A stretch of DNA of 64,000 nt from Mitsuokella sp047974105 (GTDB taxonomy: Bacteria > Bacillota > Negativicutes > Selenomonadales > Selenomonadaceae): assembly GCF_047974105.1 (NCBI RefSeq), contig NZ_JBHYRS010000002.1, positions 310,001-374,000 of the forward strand, given 5' to 3'. The translations under genes and the position numbers were made by a program. Positions within the stretch are counted from its first letter, which is position 1. Each line of letters begins with the position of its first letter. A model generated the notes under the pieces. The model ran no database searches. It was not told where the DNA came from and saw only the letters and a program-made list of their open reading frames with translations. Positions 1 through 8,000 of the stretch are shown one piece after another.

Positions 1-1111
1 GGTACCAGGCCGCGCTGTTCATATTGAAAAGCGTGAAATCGGCCTTGCAGCCCTTTTCGATTTTGCCGACATTTTTGAGTCCTGCAGCCTTTGCGCCGTA
101 CTCCGTGCCCATCTTGAGGGCTGTGCGGGCCGGTACTGCCAACGGGTCAAGGGTATTGACTTTATGCAGCATGGCCGCGAGGTTGATTTCCTCGAGCATG
201 TCGAGGTTGTTGTTCGACGAGGCACCGTCCGTGCCGAGGGCCACGCAGACGCCCTCTTTCAGGAGGCGCGGCACCGGCGCGACGCCGCTTGCGAGCTTCA
301 TATTGCTGCCCGGATTGTGCGCGACGCGGATGCCGTATTTCTTGATGATGGCGATGTCCTCGTCGTCGAGGTGGACGCAGTGCGCGGCAAGCGTGCCGCT
401 TTCAAAGAGGCCCGTCTCCTCAACGTAGCGGAACGGGCGCTTGCCGTACGTCTTCGTGATCTGTTCGATCTCAGCTTTCGTCTCCGCCATGTGGATATGG
501 ACTTCGGCGCCGCATTTTTTTGCAGCTGCGCTGACTTTCTTCAAAAAGTCCGGCGGGCAGGTGTACGGGGCGTGCGGGCCGAACATGACCGTGATGCGGC
601 CGTTTTCAGCTCCATGGAAGTCGTGAAACAGGCTGACATTTTCCTCGAGCTTCTTGTCGCCGTCCGGTGCCACGCCGATGATGCCGCGCGAGAGCACGGC
701 GCGAAGGCCCGAGTCAATGGCGACTTCGGCGACCTTTTCCATGTACGGGCCGTACATGTCGACGAACGAAGTCGTGCCGCCCTCAATCATCTCGACGGCT
801 GCGATCATCGCGCCCCAGTAGATGTCTTCTTCCTGCATCTTCGCCTCGGCCGGCCAGATCATATTGTTGAGCCAGTCCATGAGGTTCATATCGTCGGCGT
901 AGCTGCGAAACAGCGTCATCGAAGCGTGCGTGTGCGCGTTGACAAAGCCCGGCACGGCGAATTTATCCTTGCCGTCGATGATTTTGGCCGCATGGAAGTC
1001 CGCCGGCACCTCGCCGACGCCCACGATTTTATCCTTGTCAATCATGATATTCGTGAGTGGCGTCGTGCCGTCCGGCAGGAACGCATATACGTTTTTAATC
1101 AGTGTCTTCAT
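1..1111 (-). CDS. mtaD: 5'-methylthioadenosine/S-adenosylhomocysteine deaminase, 3' end cut by window edge
   Basis: Amidohydrolase-superfamily deaminase acting on methylthioadenosine and S-adenosylhomocysteine. Reading the minus strand from the ATG at 1111 gives about 370 codons with no stop before the window edge, so the C-terminus is missing. Family marks are the metal-binding N-A-H-T-H motif near residue 60, the stretch F-R-S-Y-A-D-D, an A-H-C-V-H segment and the late G-T-D-G-A-S-S-N-N-N-L-D-M motif typical of MtaD. It lies about 35 bases downstream of ahcY on the same strand. Both enzymes dispose of by-products of S-adenosylmethionine use, so co-transcription from the ahcY promoter is likely. 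Guanine or atrazine-type deaminases are the alternatives, but the neighbour favours MtaD. Confidence 0.9.
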   Translation of the reverse strand, partial: MKTLIKNVYAFLPDGTTPLTNIMIDKDKIVGVGEVPADFHAAKIIDGKDKFAVPGFVNAHTHASMTLFRSYADDMNLMDWLNNMIWPAEAKMQEEDIYWGAMIAAVEMIEGGTTSFVDMYGPYMEKVAEVAIDSGLRAVLSRGIIGVAPDGDKKLEENVSLFHDFHGAENGRITVMFGPHAPYTCPPDFLKKVSAAAKKCGAEVHIHMAETKAEIEQITKTYGKRPFRYVEETGLFESGTLAAHCVHLDDEDIAIIKKYGIRVAHNPGSNMKLASGVAPVPRLLKEGVCVALGTDGASSNNNLDMLEEINLAAMLHKVNTLDPLAVPARTALKMGTEYGAKAAGLKNVGKIEKGCKADFTLFNMNSAAWY

Positions 1112-1146
1112 GATTTATATTCTCCGTTTACGCAAGACTTACGCCA

Positions 1147-2388
1147 TTACGCCATATTGAGGTAAGCGCGCTGCTCCGGCGTCAGCGTATCGATCTTGAT
1201 GCCCGAAGCCTTGAGCTTGATTTCCGCAATCTTCGTGTTGATTTCCTCCGGCATCAGGTGAACGCCCTTCGTCATTTCCTTGCCATGTTTCAGGAGATGC
1301 AGAGCCGAGAAGAACTGCACGCCGAACGAGAGGTCCATGATTTCGGCCGGATGACCGTCGCCGGCAGCGAGGTTGACGAGGCGGCCTTCAGCGAGCAGAT
1401 AGAGCTTGCGGCCGTCCTTCTGCTTGAATTCTTCGATGTTCTTGCGGACCGTGCGGCGCGAAACAGAGAGGGATTCGAGCTCCGGGATGTTGATCTCGAC
1501 GTCGAAGTGGCCGGAGTTTGCCATGATGGCGCCGTTCTTCATGACTTCAAAATGGCGCTTGCGGATGATGTCCTTGTCGCCCGTCAGCGTCAGGAAGATA
1601 TCGCCGATTTTCGCGGCTTCATCCATCGGCATGACACGGAAGCCGTCGAAGACAGCCTCGATGGCCTTAATCGGGTCGACTTCCGTGACGATGACATTGG
1701 CGCCGAGGCCGCGCGCACGCATGGCACCGCCCTTGCCGCACCAGCCGTAGCCGGCGATGACGACGTTCTTGCCGGCGATGACGACATTCGTTGTGCGCAT
1801 GATGCCGTCCCAGGTCGACTGGCCCGTGCCGTAGCGGTTATCGAAGAGGTATTTGCAGTATGCGTCGTTGGCTGCAATCATCGGGAATTCGAGCTTGCCT
1901 TCGTTTGCGAGAGCTCTGAGGCGATGAACGCCCGTCGTCGTCTCCTCGCTGCCGCCGATGATGCCCGAGAGCAGCTCGCGGCGTTTCGTGTGCAGCATGT
2001 GCACGAGGTCGCCGCCGTCGTCGATGACGAAATCCGGCTTGATGTCGAGGGCTTTATTGATGAAGGTATCGTATTCTTCCGGCGTGCAGTCGTGCCAGGC
2101 GAAGACATGCAGACCATCCTCAACGAGGGCCGCGGCGACATCATCCTGCGTCGACAGCGGGTTGCTGCCCGTAATGGCGACTTCGGCACCGGCATGATGG
2201 AAAATCTCGGCCATATAAGCCGTCTTGGCCTCGAGGTGCAGCGTGATGACCATCTTCTTGCCAGCAAAAGGCTTCGAGACGGAGAATTCTTTATCGACAG
2301 CCGCCATGACCGGCATGAAGTTCTTTACCCAGTTGATTTTATCGTGGCCCGAAGGAGCCAGTTTGATATCGCGAATCATTGATTCCAT
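1147..2388 (-). CDS. ahcY: adenosylhomocysteinase
   Basis: Hydrolyses S-adenosylhomocysteine to adenosine and homocysteine in the cytoplasm with tightly bound NAD. At 413 residues it is the short bacterial form. Visible motifs are L-H-L-E-A-K-T-A near residue 50, D-D-G-G-D near 125, S-E-E-T-T-T-G near 150, the catalytic N-D-A-Y-C-K-Y-L-F-D-N stretch near 172, the Rossmann G-Y-G-W-C-G-K-G near 215 and the C-terminal G-H-P-A-E-I-M-D-L-S-F motif. The ATG at 2388 is preceded by AGGAGG at 2397-2402. It heads an apparent ahcY-mtaD unit. Confidence 0.96.
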   Translation of the reverse strand: MESMIRDIKLAPSGHDKINWVKNFMPVMAAVDKEFSVSKPFAGKKMVITLHLEAKTAYMAEIFHHAGAEVAITGSNPLSTQDDVAAALVEDGLHVFAWHDCTPEEYDTFINKALDIKPDFVIDDGGDLVHMLHTKRRELLSGIIGGSEETTTGVHRLRALANEGKLEFPMIAANDAYCKYLFDNRYGTGQSTWDGIMRTTNVVIAGKNVVIAGYGWCGKGGAMRARGLGANVIVTEVDPIKAIEAVFDGFRVMPMDEAAKIGDIFLTLTGDKDIIRKRHFEVMKNGAIMANSGHFDVEINIPELESLSVSRRTVRKNIEEFKQKDGRKLYLLAEGRLVNLAAGDGHPAEIMDLSFGVQFFSALHLLKHGKEMTKGVHLMPEEINTKIAEIKLKASGIKIDTLTPEQRAYLNMA

Positions 2389-2421
2389 GAAAAATACCTC
2401 CTAATAAACATTCTACCCTTT

Positions 2422-2450
2422 ATTTTAGCACGAAAAAAACTTTGCGTCAC
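2422..2450 (-). promoter_or_regulatory. sigma-70-type promoter of ahcY-mtaD
   Basis: On the minus strand GTGACG (2445-2450) is followed after 17 bases by TAAAAT (2422-2427), preceded by an extended TGC. The predicted start point lies about 25 bases before the ahcY ATG, which leaves no room for a SAH or SAM riboswitch. Confidence 0.6.
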
Positions 2451-2521
2451 GCCCATCTGTCCCGCGCGCACATTTACAGGCCTTTCGAGCCATGCGGGGG
2501 GCAAAAGACATAACGCAAAAT

Positions 2522-3301
2522 TCAGCGGTTCAGTAACTTTTCAATCATCATGTAGTCCGTGAGGTCGACCATAAGCGGCGTCACGGCGATAAAGCCATGC
2601 TCGACGGCGTAAATGTCCGTCGGCTCGCTCTTGTCCGTGTCGAAAATCTCGCCGGCAACGGTGTAGAAAATGCGGCCGTCCTCGCGTTCCTGCTTCTTGA
2701 ACGCATTGTGGTAGTCGCGCTTGCCCTGACGGCCAAAGACGACCTGCGGCCGGCCATCCTCGCCGAGCGCATACCTTCGCGGGAAATTGACATTCCAGAA
2801 CACGGGCTTTTCCTCTTCGGCTGCCGCGCGACCCTTCATGACCTGCTCGAGAAGCTTCGCAAATTCTTCGGCCGCCTCGTCGTAGGAAATCTCGCTGTCC
2901 ACGTCCATCGATACAGCAAACGACGAGATATCGTGCAGCATGCCTTCCATCGCCGCGCCGACCGTGCCCGAATACAGGATGTCCGTCGCGAGGTTCGCGC
3001 CGTGGTTGATGCCCGAGACGACAACATCGGGCTTTTCCTCGGCAATGGCCTCAAGGTAGAGCTTGACGCTGTCCGTCGGCGTGCCGTCGACGGCCCAGGC
3101 CTCGATGCCGTATTTTTCCCGCAGTTTGTCTGCCTGCAGCAGCTCCAAGGGTTTGCCGACATTCAGCGCATGGGCCATGCCGCTCTGCTGACGCGCCGGT
3201 GCTGAAACGACAACCTCGTGGCCTTTGGCTAAAAATGCCTTGACGAGGGACTCGAGGCCGTAGGCCGCTACACTGTCATCATTGGAGATGAGGATTCGCA
3301 T
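2522..3301 (-). CDS. surE: 5'/3'-nucleotidase SurE
   Basis: Metal-dependent nucleoside monophosphatase, 259 residues when started at the ATG at 3301 (M-R-I-L-I-S-N-D-D-S). This start is preferred because GGAAGGAAAG lies just upstream and the protein then begins at the conserved metal-binding N-D-D segment. The longer reading frame upstream runs into a tRNA terminator. Other family motifs are S-A-P-A-R-Q-Q-S-G, P-T-D-S-V and S-G-I-N-H-G-A-N. The usual N-D-D-G is N-D-D-S here. It lies downstream of the tRNA-Lys pair, separated from it by a terminator. Confidence 0.95.
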   Translation of the reverse strand: MRILISNDDSVAAYGLESLVKAFLAKGHEVVVSAPARQQSGMAHALNVGKPLELLQADKLREKYGIEAWAVDGTPTDSVKLYLEAIAEEKPDVVVSGINHGANLATDILYSGTVGAAMEGMLHDISSFAVSMDVDSEISYDEAAEEFAKLLEQVMKGRAAAEEEKPVFWNVNFPRRYALGEDGRPQVVFGRQGKRDYHNAFKKQEREDGRIFYTVAGEIFDTDKSEPTDIYAVEHGFIAVTPLMVDLTDYMMIEKLLNR

Positions 3302-3335
3302 AGATTCACTTTCCTTCCTATTATATATAAGGTAC

Positions 3336-3362
3336 AAAAAAGGCCCCTTTTCGCAAGGAGCC
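3336..3362 (-). terminator. terminator of the tRNA-Lys transcript
   Basis: On the minus strand an 8-bp stem (GGCTCCTT with AAGGGGCC, one G-U pair) is followed by six T residues. It lies 12 bases past the CCA of the downstream tRNA-Lys copy and just before surE. Confidence 0.8.
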
Positions 3363-3374
3363 GTTATCAGCAAA

Positions 3375-3528
<154 letters not shown>

Positions 3529-3577
3529 TCATTTGTTATATTGTTCTTGATTGCCATGTCCGCAACCAACGAATATT

Positions 3578-3606
3578 ATTATAAACGGGACTCATTGTTC
3601 TGTCAA
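3578..3606 (-). promoter_or_regulatory. consensus promoter of the tRNA-Lys pair
   Basis: Perfect TTGACA (3601-3606), 17-base spacer and perfect TATAAT (3578-3583) on the minus strand, about 50 bases upstream of the tRNA. Confidence 0.9.
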
Positions 3607-3624
3607 TACTTTTGCGTGATTTTT

Positions 3625-4854
3625 TTAATTTACGGCATCTGCCCCGCTCTTGGCTGCCTCAGATGATGTACCGAGGGACTGCAGCTTGAAAAAGGCCGTG
3701 CCAAAGATACCGGAAAGTACCGAAGCACAGAGAATGCTGATTTTCGCGAGGTCGAGCTGTGCGGCCTCGGGGAAGGCCAGCGACGCGATGAAAATTGACA
3801 TCGTGAAGCCGATGCCGCCGAGCATGCCCGTTGCGGCGAGCTGGGCCTTCGTCGCATTTCCCGGCAGCTGCAGCTTGAAAATCTTGCAAAGCAGGAATGT
3901 CGCACCGAAGATGCCCAAGGGCTTGCCGAGGCAGAGGCCCGCGAGGATGCCGAGGAAAATCGGCGAAGTGAAATCGAACGACGCCAGCGAGATGGCCACA
4001 CCGGCATTTGCGAGCGCGAAAATCGGCATGATGCCATAGGCCGACCAGGGCTCCAGCGCATGCTCAAGCTTATGAAGAAGCGAGTTTTCCGGCTTCGCTG
4101 CCGCCGGAATGGAAAGGCCGAGGAGCACGCCTGCAATCGTCGGATGAATGCCGGCCTGCAGGAAGGCGTACCAGGCCACGAGGCCCAGCGTGATATAGAG
4201 CGGCACAAAGCGCACGCGCAGCCTGCCGACGACAAAAGCCGCAGCGATGGCCAAAAGCCCCACAAAAAGGGCGCCAAACGCGAGGTCGGAATTGTAGAAG
4301 AGCGCGATGACAACGATGGCGCCGAGGTCATCGACGATGGCCAGCGCCGTCAAAAAGACAACGAGCCCCAAAGGAGCCTGCCGCGCCGCGATGGTCATGA
4401 TGCCGAGGGCGAAGGCGATATCCGTGGCCATCGGAATGCCCCAGCCGCCAAACGTCGGCTGCCCGAAGTTGATGGCCGCATAGAGGATGGCCGGCACGAT
4501 CATGCCGCCGAGGGCCGCGCCGACGGGCAAGAGCATCGCCGAAGCCGTGCGCAGCTCGCCGTAGAGGAATTCGCGCTTAATTTCAAGGCCGATGACAAAG
4601 AAGAACACGGCCATGAGGCCATCGTTGATCCAGTGCAGCAGCCCCATCTCGATGACGTAATCCCCTGCCCCGATGGCAAGCGGCAGATGCAGGATATGCT
4701 CGTAGCCGGCAGCAAGCGGCGAATTCGCGAGAATCAACGCGAGGATGGCGCAGCAAAGCAGGATGACGCCGCTGCTCGCCTCCCAGCGTAAAAACGCGAG
4801 GAACGGCTCGGCCACGGCCTGCAGGGAATGAATGAAACGAATCGGATCTTTCAT
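3625..4854 (-). CDS. nhaA: Na+/H+ antiporter NhaA
   Basis: Inner-membrane electrogenic sodium/proton antiporter used in pH and salt homeostasis. The 409-residue product is almost entirely hydrophobic helices. Signature stretches are W-I-N-D-G-L-M-A-V-F-F-F near the N-terminus, G-L-E-I-K-R-E, P-M-A-T-D-I-A-F-A-L-G, and the ion-binding double aspartate in A-I-V-D-D-L-G-A-I. The ATG at 4854 is chosen because AAAGGAAG (4863-4870) is then eight bases away. An ATG at 4860 and a GTG at 4863 are too close to it. It stands alone, separated by a terminator from the pst genes upstream. Confidence 0.95.
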   Translation of the reverse strand: MKDPIRFIHSLQAVAEPFLAFLRWEASSGVILLCCAILALILANSPLAAGYEHILHLPLAIGAGDYVIEMGLLHWINDGLMAVFFFVIGLEIKREFLYGELRTASAMLLPVGAALGGMIVPAILYAAINFGQPTFGGWGIPMATDIAFALGIMTIAARQAPLGLVVFLTALAIVDDLGAIVVIALFYNSDLAFGALFVGLLAIAAAFVVGRLRVRFVPLYITLGLVAWYAFLQAGIHPTIAGVLLGLSIPAAAKPENSLLHKLEHALEPWSAYGIMPIFALANAGVAISLASFDFTSPIFLGILAGLCLGKPLGIFGATFLLCKIFKLQLPGNATKAQLAATGMLGGIGFTMSIFIASLAFPEAAQLDLAKISILCASVLSGIFGTAFFKLQSLGTSSEAAKSGADAVN

Positions 4855-4949
4855 GAACATCACTTCCTTTTATATTGGACTATTTTATATCATATTACTC
4901 TATTTTAACTTTACCATAAAATCGTCCGCAAGAAAAGGAATTCGATTAC

Positions 4950-5010
4950 AAAAAAGCATCACATGGATGCCATTTCCTTATGAAAGCACGCGGAAATGGC
5001 TCTGTGATGC
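4950..5010 (-). terminator. terminator after pstA
   Basis: A long imperfect hairpin: GCATCACA pairs with TGTGATGC, and inside it GCCATTTCC pairs with GGAAATGGC. On the minus strand it is followed by a run of T. It lies 13 bases past the pstA stop and closes the pst operon before nhaA. Confidence 0.8.
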
Positions 5011-5022
5011 ATGGAGAGAGGC

Positions 5023-5874
5023 TTAACGTTTCGGGATATGTTTCATGAAGCGGATCGGCAGCAGCAGCACGAAGTTGAAGACGAGAATCGTCAGGATCAG
5101 CAGTGCGCCGATGCCGTTCGCGATGGCATCGCGGTCTGGCACAAGGCCCGTACTCATGAGATACCAGAGATGGACGGCCAGCGTCTCGCCGCCGGCCATG
5201 ACGTCCGTATCGAACATGTGGCGCGAAACCGTCGTGCCGGCTGTGAAGATGAGGATAGCCGTTTCACCGAGGGCACGGCCGGCCGTCAGCGTGATGCCCG
5301 TGATGATGCCCGGCATGGCACTCGGCAGCACGACCTTGAAAATCGTCTGCAGTTTCGTCGCGCCGAGGGCCAGGCTTGCCTCTTCATACGACCTCGGCAC
5401 CGTGCGGATGGATTCTTCCGTGACGCGCACGAGCATCGGCAGATTCAGGAGCACCAAGGTCAGCGAACCGCCGAGAATGGAAAAGCCCATGTTCATCATA
5501 TTGACGAAGATGATCATGCCGAACAGGCCGAGGACGATGGACGGCACCGTTGCGAGGCTCTCGACCGACAGGCGGATGCACTTCGTGAGTTTATTTTCAC
5601 GTGCGTACTCCGCGAGGTAAATGCCGGCGCCCAGTGCAATTGGAATGGAAATGGCCATGGAAATCAGCAGCATGTAGAACGAGTTGAAGAGCTGCGAGCC
5701 GACGCCGCCGCCCGCCATCATGTCGCTCGATTTGCCGAAAATAAAGTGCGGCGAGAGCACGGGCAGTCCCTTATAAAGAAGGTACCCGAGGAAGGCCGCA
5801 AGCAGGCCGAGGATGAAGAAGCCCGTGAGCCAAAGGCCGGCTCTGGCAATCTGATTTTGTACTTTTGAATTCAT
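5023..5874 (-). CDS. pstA: phosphate ABC transporter permease PstA
   Basis: One of the two integral-membrane subunits of the high-affinity phosphate importer. The 283-residue product has about six hydrophobic segments and the permease EAA loop (E-E-A-S-L-A-L-G-A-T-K near residue 170). The ATG at 5874 follows the pstC stop by three bases, and its AGGAGG lies inside the last pstC codons, so the two are translationally linked. A terminator follows directly, with no pstB or phoU behind it. Confidence 0.94.
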   Translation of the reverse strand: MNSKVQNQIARAGLWLTGFFILGLLAAFLGYLLYKGLPVLSPHFIFGKSSDMMAGGGVGSQLFNSFYMLLISMAISIPIALGAGIYLAEYARENKLTKCIRLSVESLATVPSIVLGLFGMIIFVNMMNMGFSILGGSLTLVLLNLPMLVRVTEESIRTVPRSYEEASLALGATKLQTIFKVVLPSAMPGIITGITLTAGRALGETAILIFTAGTTVSRHMFDTDVMAGGETLAVHLWYLMSTGLVPDRDAIANGIGALLILTILVFNFVLLLPIRFMKHIPKR

Positions 5875-5877
5875 AGC

Positions 5878-6795
5878 TTAAACCCTCCTCGTACCGAAGC
5901 GGCGGATGACGAGAATCATCGCGAGCGACAGCAGCAAGAGCACGAAGGCCATGAGGAACAGCGCGTTGCCCCAGACCGAGCCAAACGGCGTATTGCCCAT
6001 CTCGACGACGATGTTGCTCGTCAGCGTGGCCGTCGGGGAAAACAGCGACGTGATGACCTGCGGCGTATTGCCGATGAGCATCTGCACGGCCATGGTCTCG
6101 CCGACTGCACGGGCCATGGCGAGGACGACAGCCGTCAGGATGCCCGGAGCCGCAGCCGGCACGATGACGTGCACGATCGTCTGCCACCACGTAGCGCCGA
6201 GGGCAAGGCTCGCCTCTTCCAAAGGTCTCGGCACGGCGTTCAGAGCATCCGTGCTGATGGAAAGAATCGTCGGCATGATCATGATGGCAAGCACGAGGGA
6301 TGCAGCGAGCACGCCAAAGCCTGTCGACGTGCCAAACGTATCGCGTAAGTAAGGCACGAGCAGCTGCAGGCCGACATAGCCGTAAACGACCGAAGGAATC
6401 GCGACGTAAAGGTCCGTAGCCGGGCGCATGATGTTCTTAAGCCATACAGGAGCGACCTTCGCGAGAAAAATCGCGCCCAAAAGGCCGAGCGGCGCGCCGA
6501 TGAGGACCGAAAGAAGCGTCGTCGCGAGAGAACCGATGATGAACGAAAGTGCACCAAACTTGCCAAGCGACGGATCCCAGCTTGCGCTGAAGAAGAACTC
6601 AATCGGGCTGACCTCGGCAAATGTCATAAGGCCCTGCCGTCCAACAAAGAAGATAATCGAGAAAATGATGATTGTCATGAGACAGGCAGCCGCGATAAAG
6701 AGATACCGCCCGCACTTGTCGTAGAATAGCCTGCGTTCATGACCGCCGCCCGGGGATTTCTGCTCCAGACGGCCGATACTTGCTGCCCGTTCCAT
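5878..6795 (-). CDS. pstC: phosphate ABC transporter permease PstC
   Basis: Second membrane subunit of the phosphate importer, 305 residues. The first ~35 residues are cytoplasmic, followed by about six membrane segments. The EAA loop reads E-E-A-S-L-A-L-G-A-T-W, matching the one in PstA. The ATG at 6795 has AGGAGG seven bases upstream. It lies 110 bases behind pstS, with a stable stem-loop between the two genes. Confidence 0.94.
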   Translation of the reverse strand: MERAASIGRLEQKSPGGGHERRLFYDKCGRYLFIAAACLMTIIIFSIIFFVGRQGLMTFAEVSPIEFFFSASWDPSLGKFGALSFIIGSLATTLLSVLIGAPLGLLGAIFLAKVAPVWLKNIMRPATDLYVAIPSVVYGYVGLQLLVPYLRDTFGTSTGFGVLAASLVLAIMIMPTILSISTDALNAVPRPLEEASLALGATWWQTIVHVIVPAAAPGILTAVVLAMARAVGETMAVQMLIGNTPQVITSLFSPTATLTSNIVVEMGNTPFGSVWGNALFLMAFVLLLLSLAMILVIRRFGTRRV

Positions 6796-6854
6796 TTTTT
6801 TACCTCCTGAATATACCTTACTTACTCTATCGTTTCCGATGTCCTACATAAACG

Positions 6855-6880
6855 TGATGCAGGACCGAAGCCCTGCATCA
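6855..6880 (-). promoter_or_regulatory. intercistronic UUCG stem-loop between pstS and pstC
   Basis: On the minus strand TGATGCAGG and CCTGCATCA flank a G-C [TTCG] G-T closing loop, giving a very stable hairpin without a following T run. In binding-protein operons such loops protect the upstream mRNA so that the binding protein outnumbers the permeases. That role is inferred here. Confidence 0.65.
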
Positions 6881-6905
6881 TCTGTTATTCCTTTATCAGG
6901 AACTT

Positions 6906-7790
6906 TTACTTTTTCATCTTGTTGACCGGGATGAAGCCGAGCTTCTCAACCTGGCTGTTCTGGAACTCATCGCTGAGGATGTAGTCGATGAAAGCCTTGA
7001 CTGCGCCAGTCGGCTCACCTTTCGTGTACATATGGCCATAGCCGTAAATCGGATATTTGCCATCGATGATGTTCTGCGGGGAATACTCAACGCCGTCGAA
7101 CTTCAGGACTTTGACGGAATCGTCAGCGTACGGAGCATCGACATAGCCGATGGAACCCGGCGTGCTGGCAATAGCGGCACGGACAGCACCGTTGGAATCC
7201 TGGATAACAGCGTTATCCGTGAAAGCTGCGCCCTTCAGGACGACATCGCTGATCGTTGCGCGCGAACCCGAAGATTTTGCACGATGGATGAGGGTGATTG
7301 GCTGATCGTCGCCGCCAACGTCCTTCCAGTTCGTGATCTTGCCCGTCAGGATGTCAATGGCCTGCTGCTTCGTGATGTTGTCGACTTTGTTGGCCTTGTC
7401 GACGATGAAGACGAACGGCTCAACGACGACCTTATGGTCAACGAGGCCCTTGTCTTTGTACTCGTCCGGCAGGTTGACATCCGAATCACCAATCTGGACA
7501 GCGCCTTCAGCGACCTGATTCATGCCCGTGAAGGAACCGCCGCCGGCGATGTTGACCGTGACTTTATCGTATTTATCCTGGAAAGCTTCCTGAGCCGGTT
7601 TCAGGAGCGGCAGCAGTGCCGTCGAGCCCGAAGCCGAGATCTTGCCGGAGATTTCCTGCTGAGCAGCGCCGCTGCCCGAGGAACTTGCTGACTGCTGGCC
7701 ACCGCCGCAGCCCGTCAGCATCACTGCCATGCTGGCAGCAATCGCACCGACGGAGAGAATTTTCTTCATCTTGCTGAGTTGACTAAACAT
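6906..7790 (-). CDS. pstS: phosphate-binding lipoprotein PstS
   Basis: Extracytoplasmic phosphate-binding protein that delivers phosphate to PstCA. The 294-residue form begins M-F-S-Q-L-S-K-M-K-K with a hydrophobic signal and lipobox V-M-L-T-G-C, so it is a predicted lipoprotein. Ligand-binding segments are G-S-T-A-L-L-P-L near residue 58, G-S-F-T-G-M, G-D-S-D-V and S-S-G-S-R-A-T. The ATG at 7790 is chosen because GGGAGG is then eight bases away. The ATG at 7796 is only two bases from it, and the longer frame to 7838 starts in the leader. First gene of pstSCA. Confidence 0.95.
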   Translation of the reverse strand: MFSQLSKMKKILSVGAIAASMAVMLTGCGGGQQSASSSGSGAAQQEISGKISASGSTALLPLLKPAQEAFQDKYDKVTVNIAGGGSFTGMNQVAEGAVQIGDSDVNLPDEYKDKGLVDHKVVVEPFVFIVDKANKVDNITKQQAIDILTGKITNWKDVGGDDQPITLIHRAKSSGSRATISDVVLKGAAFTDNAVIQDSNGAVRAAIASTPGSIGYVDAPYADDSVKVLKFDGVEYSPQNIIDGKYPIYGYGHMYTKGEPTGAVKAFIDYILSDEFQNSQVEKLGFIPVNKMKK

Positions 7791-7830
7791 ATCCATTTCC
7801 TCCCAAATCATTTGCTGATTGGCAACTACC

Positions 7831-7846
7831 GGAACCATTTGGTTCC
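7831..7846 (-). promoter_or_regulatory. inverted repeat in the pstS leader
   Basis: GGAACCATTTGGTTCC forms a 6-bp stem with a 4-base loop between the promoter and the pstS ribosome-binding site. No T run follows. It may be an mRNA structure or an operator. Confidence 0.4.
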
Positions 7847-7863
7847 CTTCATCGTTCTCCTAT

Positions 7864-7917
7864 ATCGTAGCAAAGATTGGGCGGGGAATTGTTGTGCCTT
7901 TGTAAATTCCATGTTAA
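7864..7917 (-). promoter_or_regulatory. pstS promoter with Pho-box-like direct repeats
   Basis: On the minus strand three hexamers TTAACA (7912-7917), TTTACA (7901-7906) and ACAACA (7890-7895) recur every 11 bases. Twenty bases further lies an extended -10, TGC-TACGAT (7864-7869). The spacing and sequence match the PhoP-box pattern of Firmicutes (TTAACA-like repeats one helical turn apart), and no good -35 is present, as expected of an activator-dependent promoter. Confidence 0.65.
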
Positions 7918-7930
7918 GAAAAACGGCAGA

Positions 7931-7973
7931 ATAAAAAGCCTCCCCTTTTCCCCTTGCAGGAATAAAGGAAGGC
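7931..7973 (-). terminator. terminator after the DUF554 gene
   Basis: On the minus strand GCCTTCC pairs with GGGAGGC across a loop and is followed by TTTTTAT. It ends just before the Pho-box repeats, insulating pstS from upstream transcription. Confidence 0.65.
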
Positions 7974-8000
7974 AGTCTATAAGAGCCGGCAGAAGTCTCA

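Noticed and set aside
164..1165. Long plus-strand reading frame of 333 codons opposite mtaD
   Set aside because: It is the shadow of the deaminase gene: the minus strand shows clear amidohydrolase motifs, while this frame has unusual composition and no ribosome-binding site.
7791..7838. Longer pstS start at 7838
   Set aside because: It would start within the leader inverted repeat without a ribosome-binding site; the ATG at 7790 has GGGAGG at the right distance and a proper lipoprotein signal.
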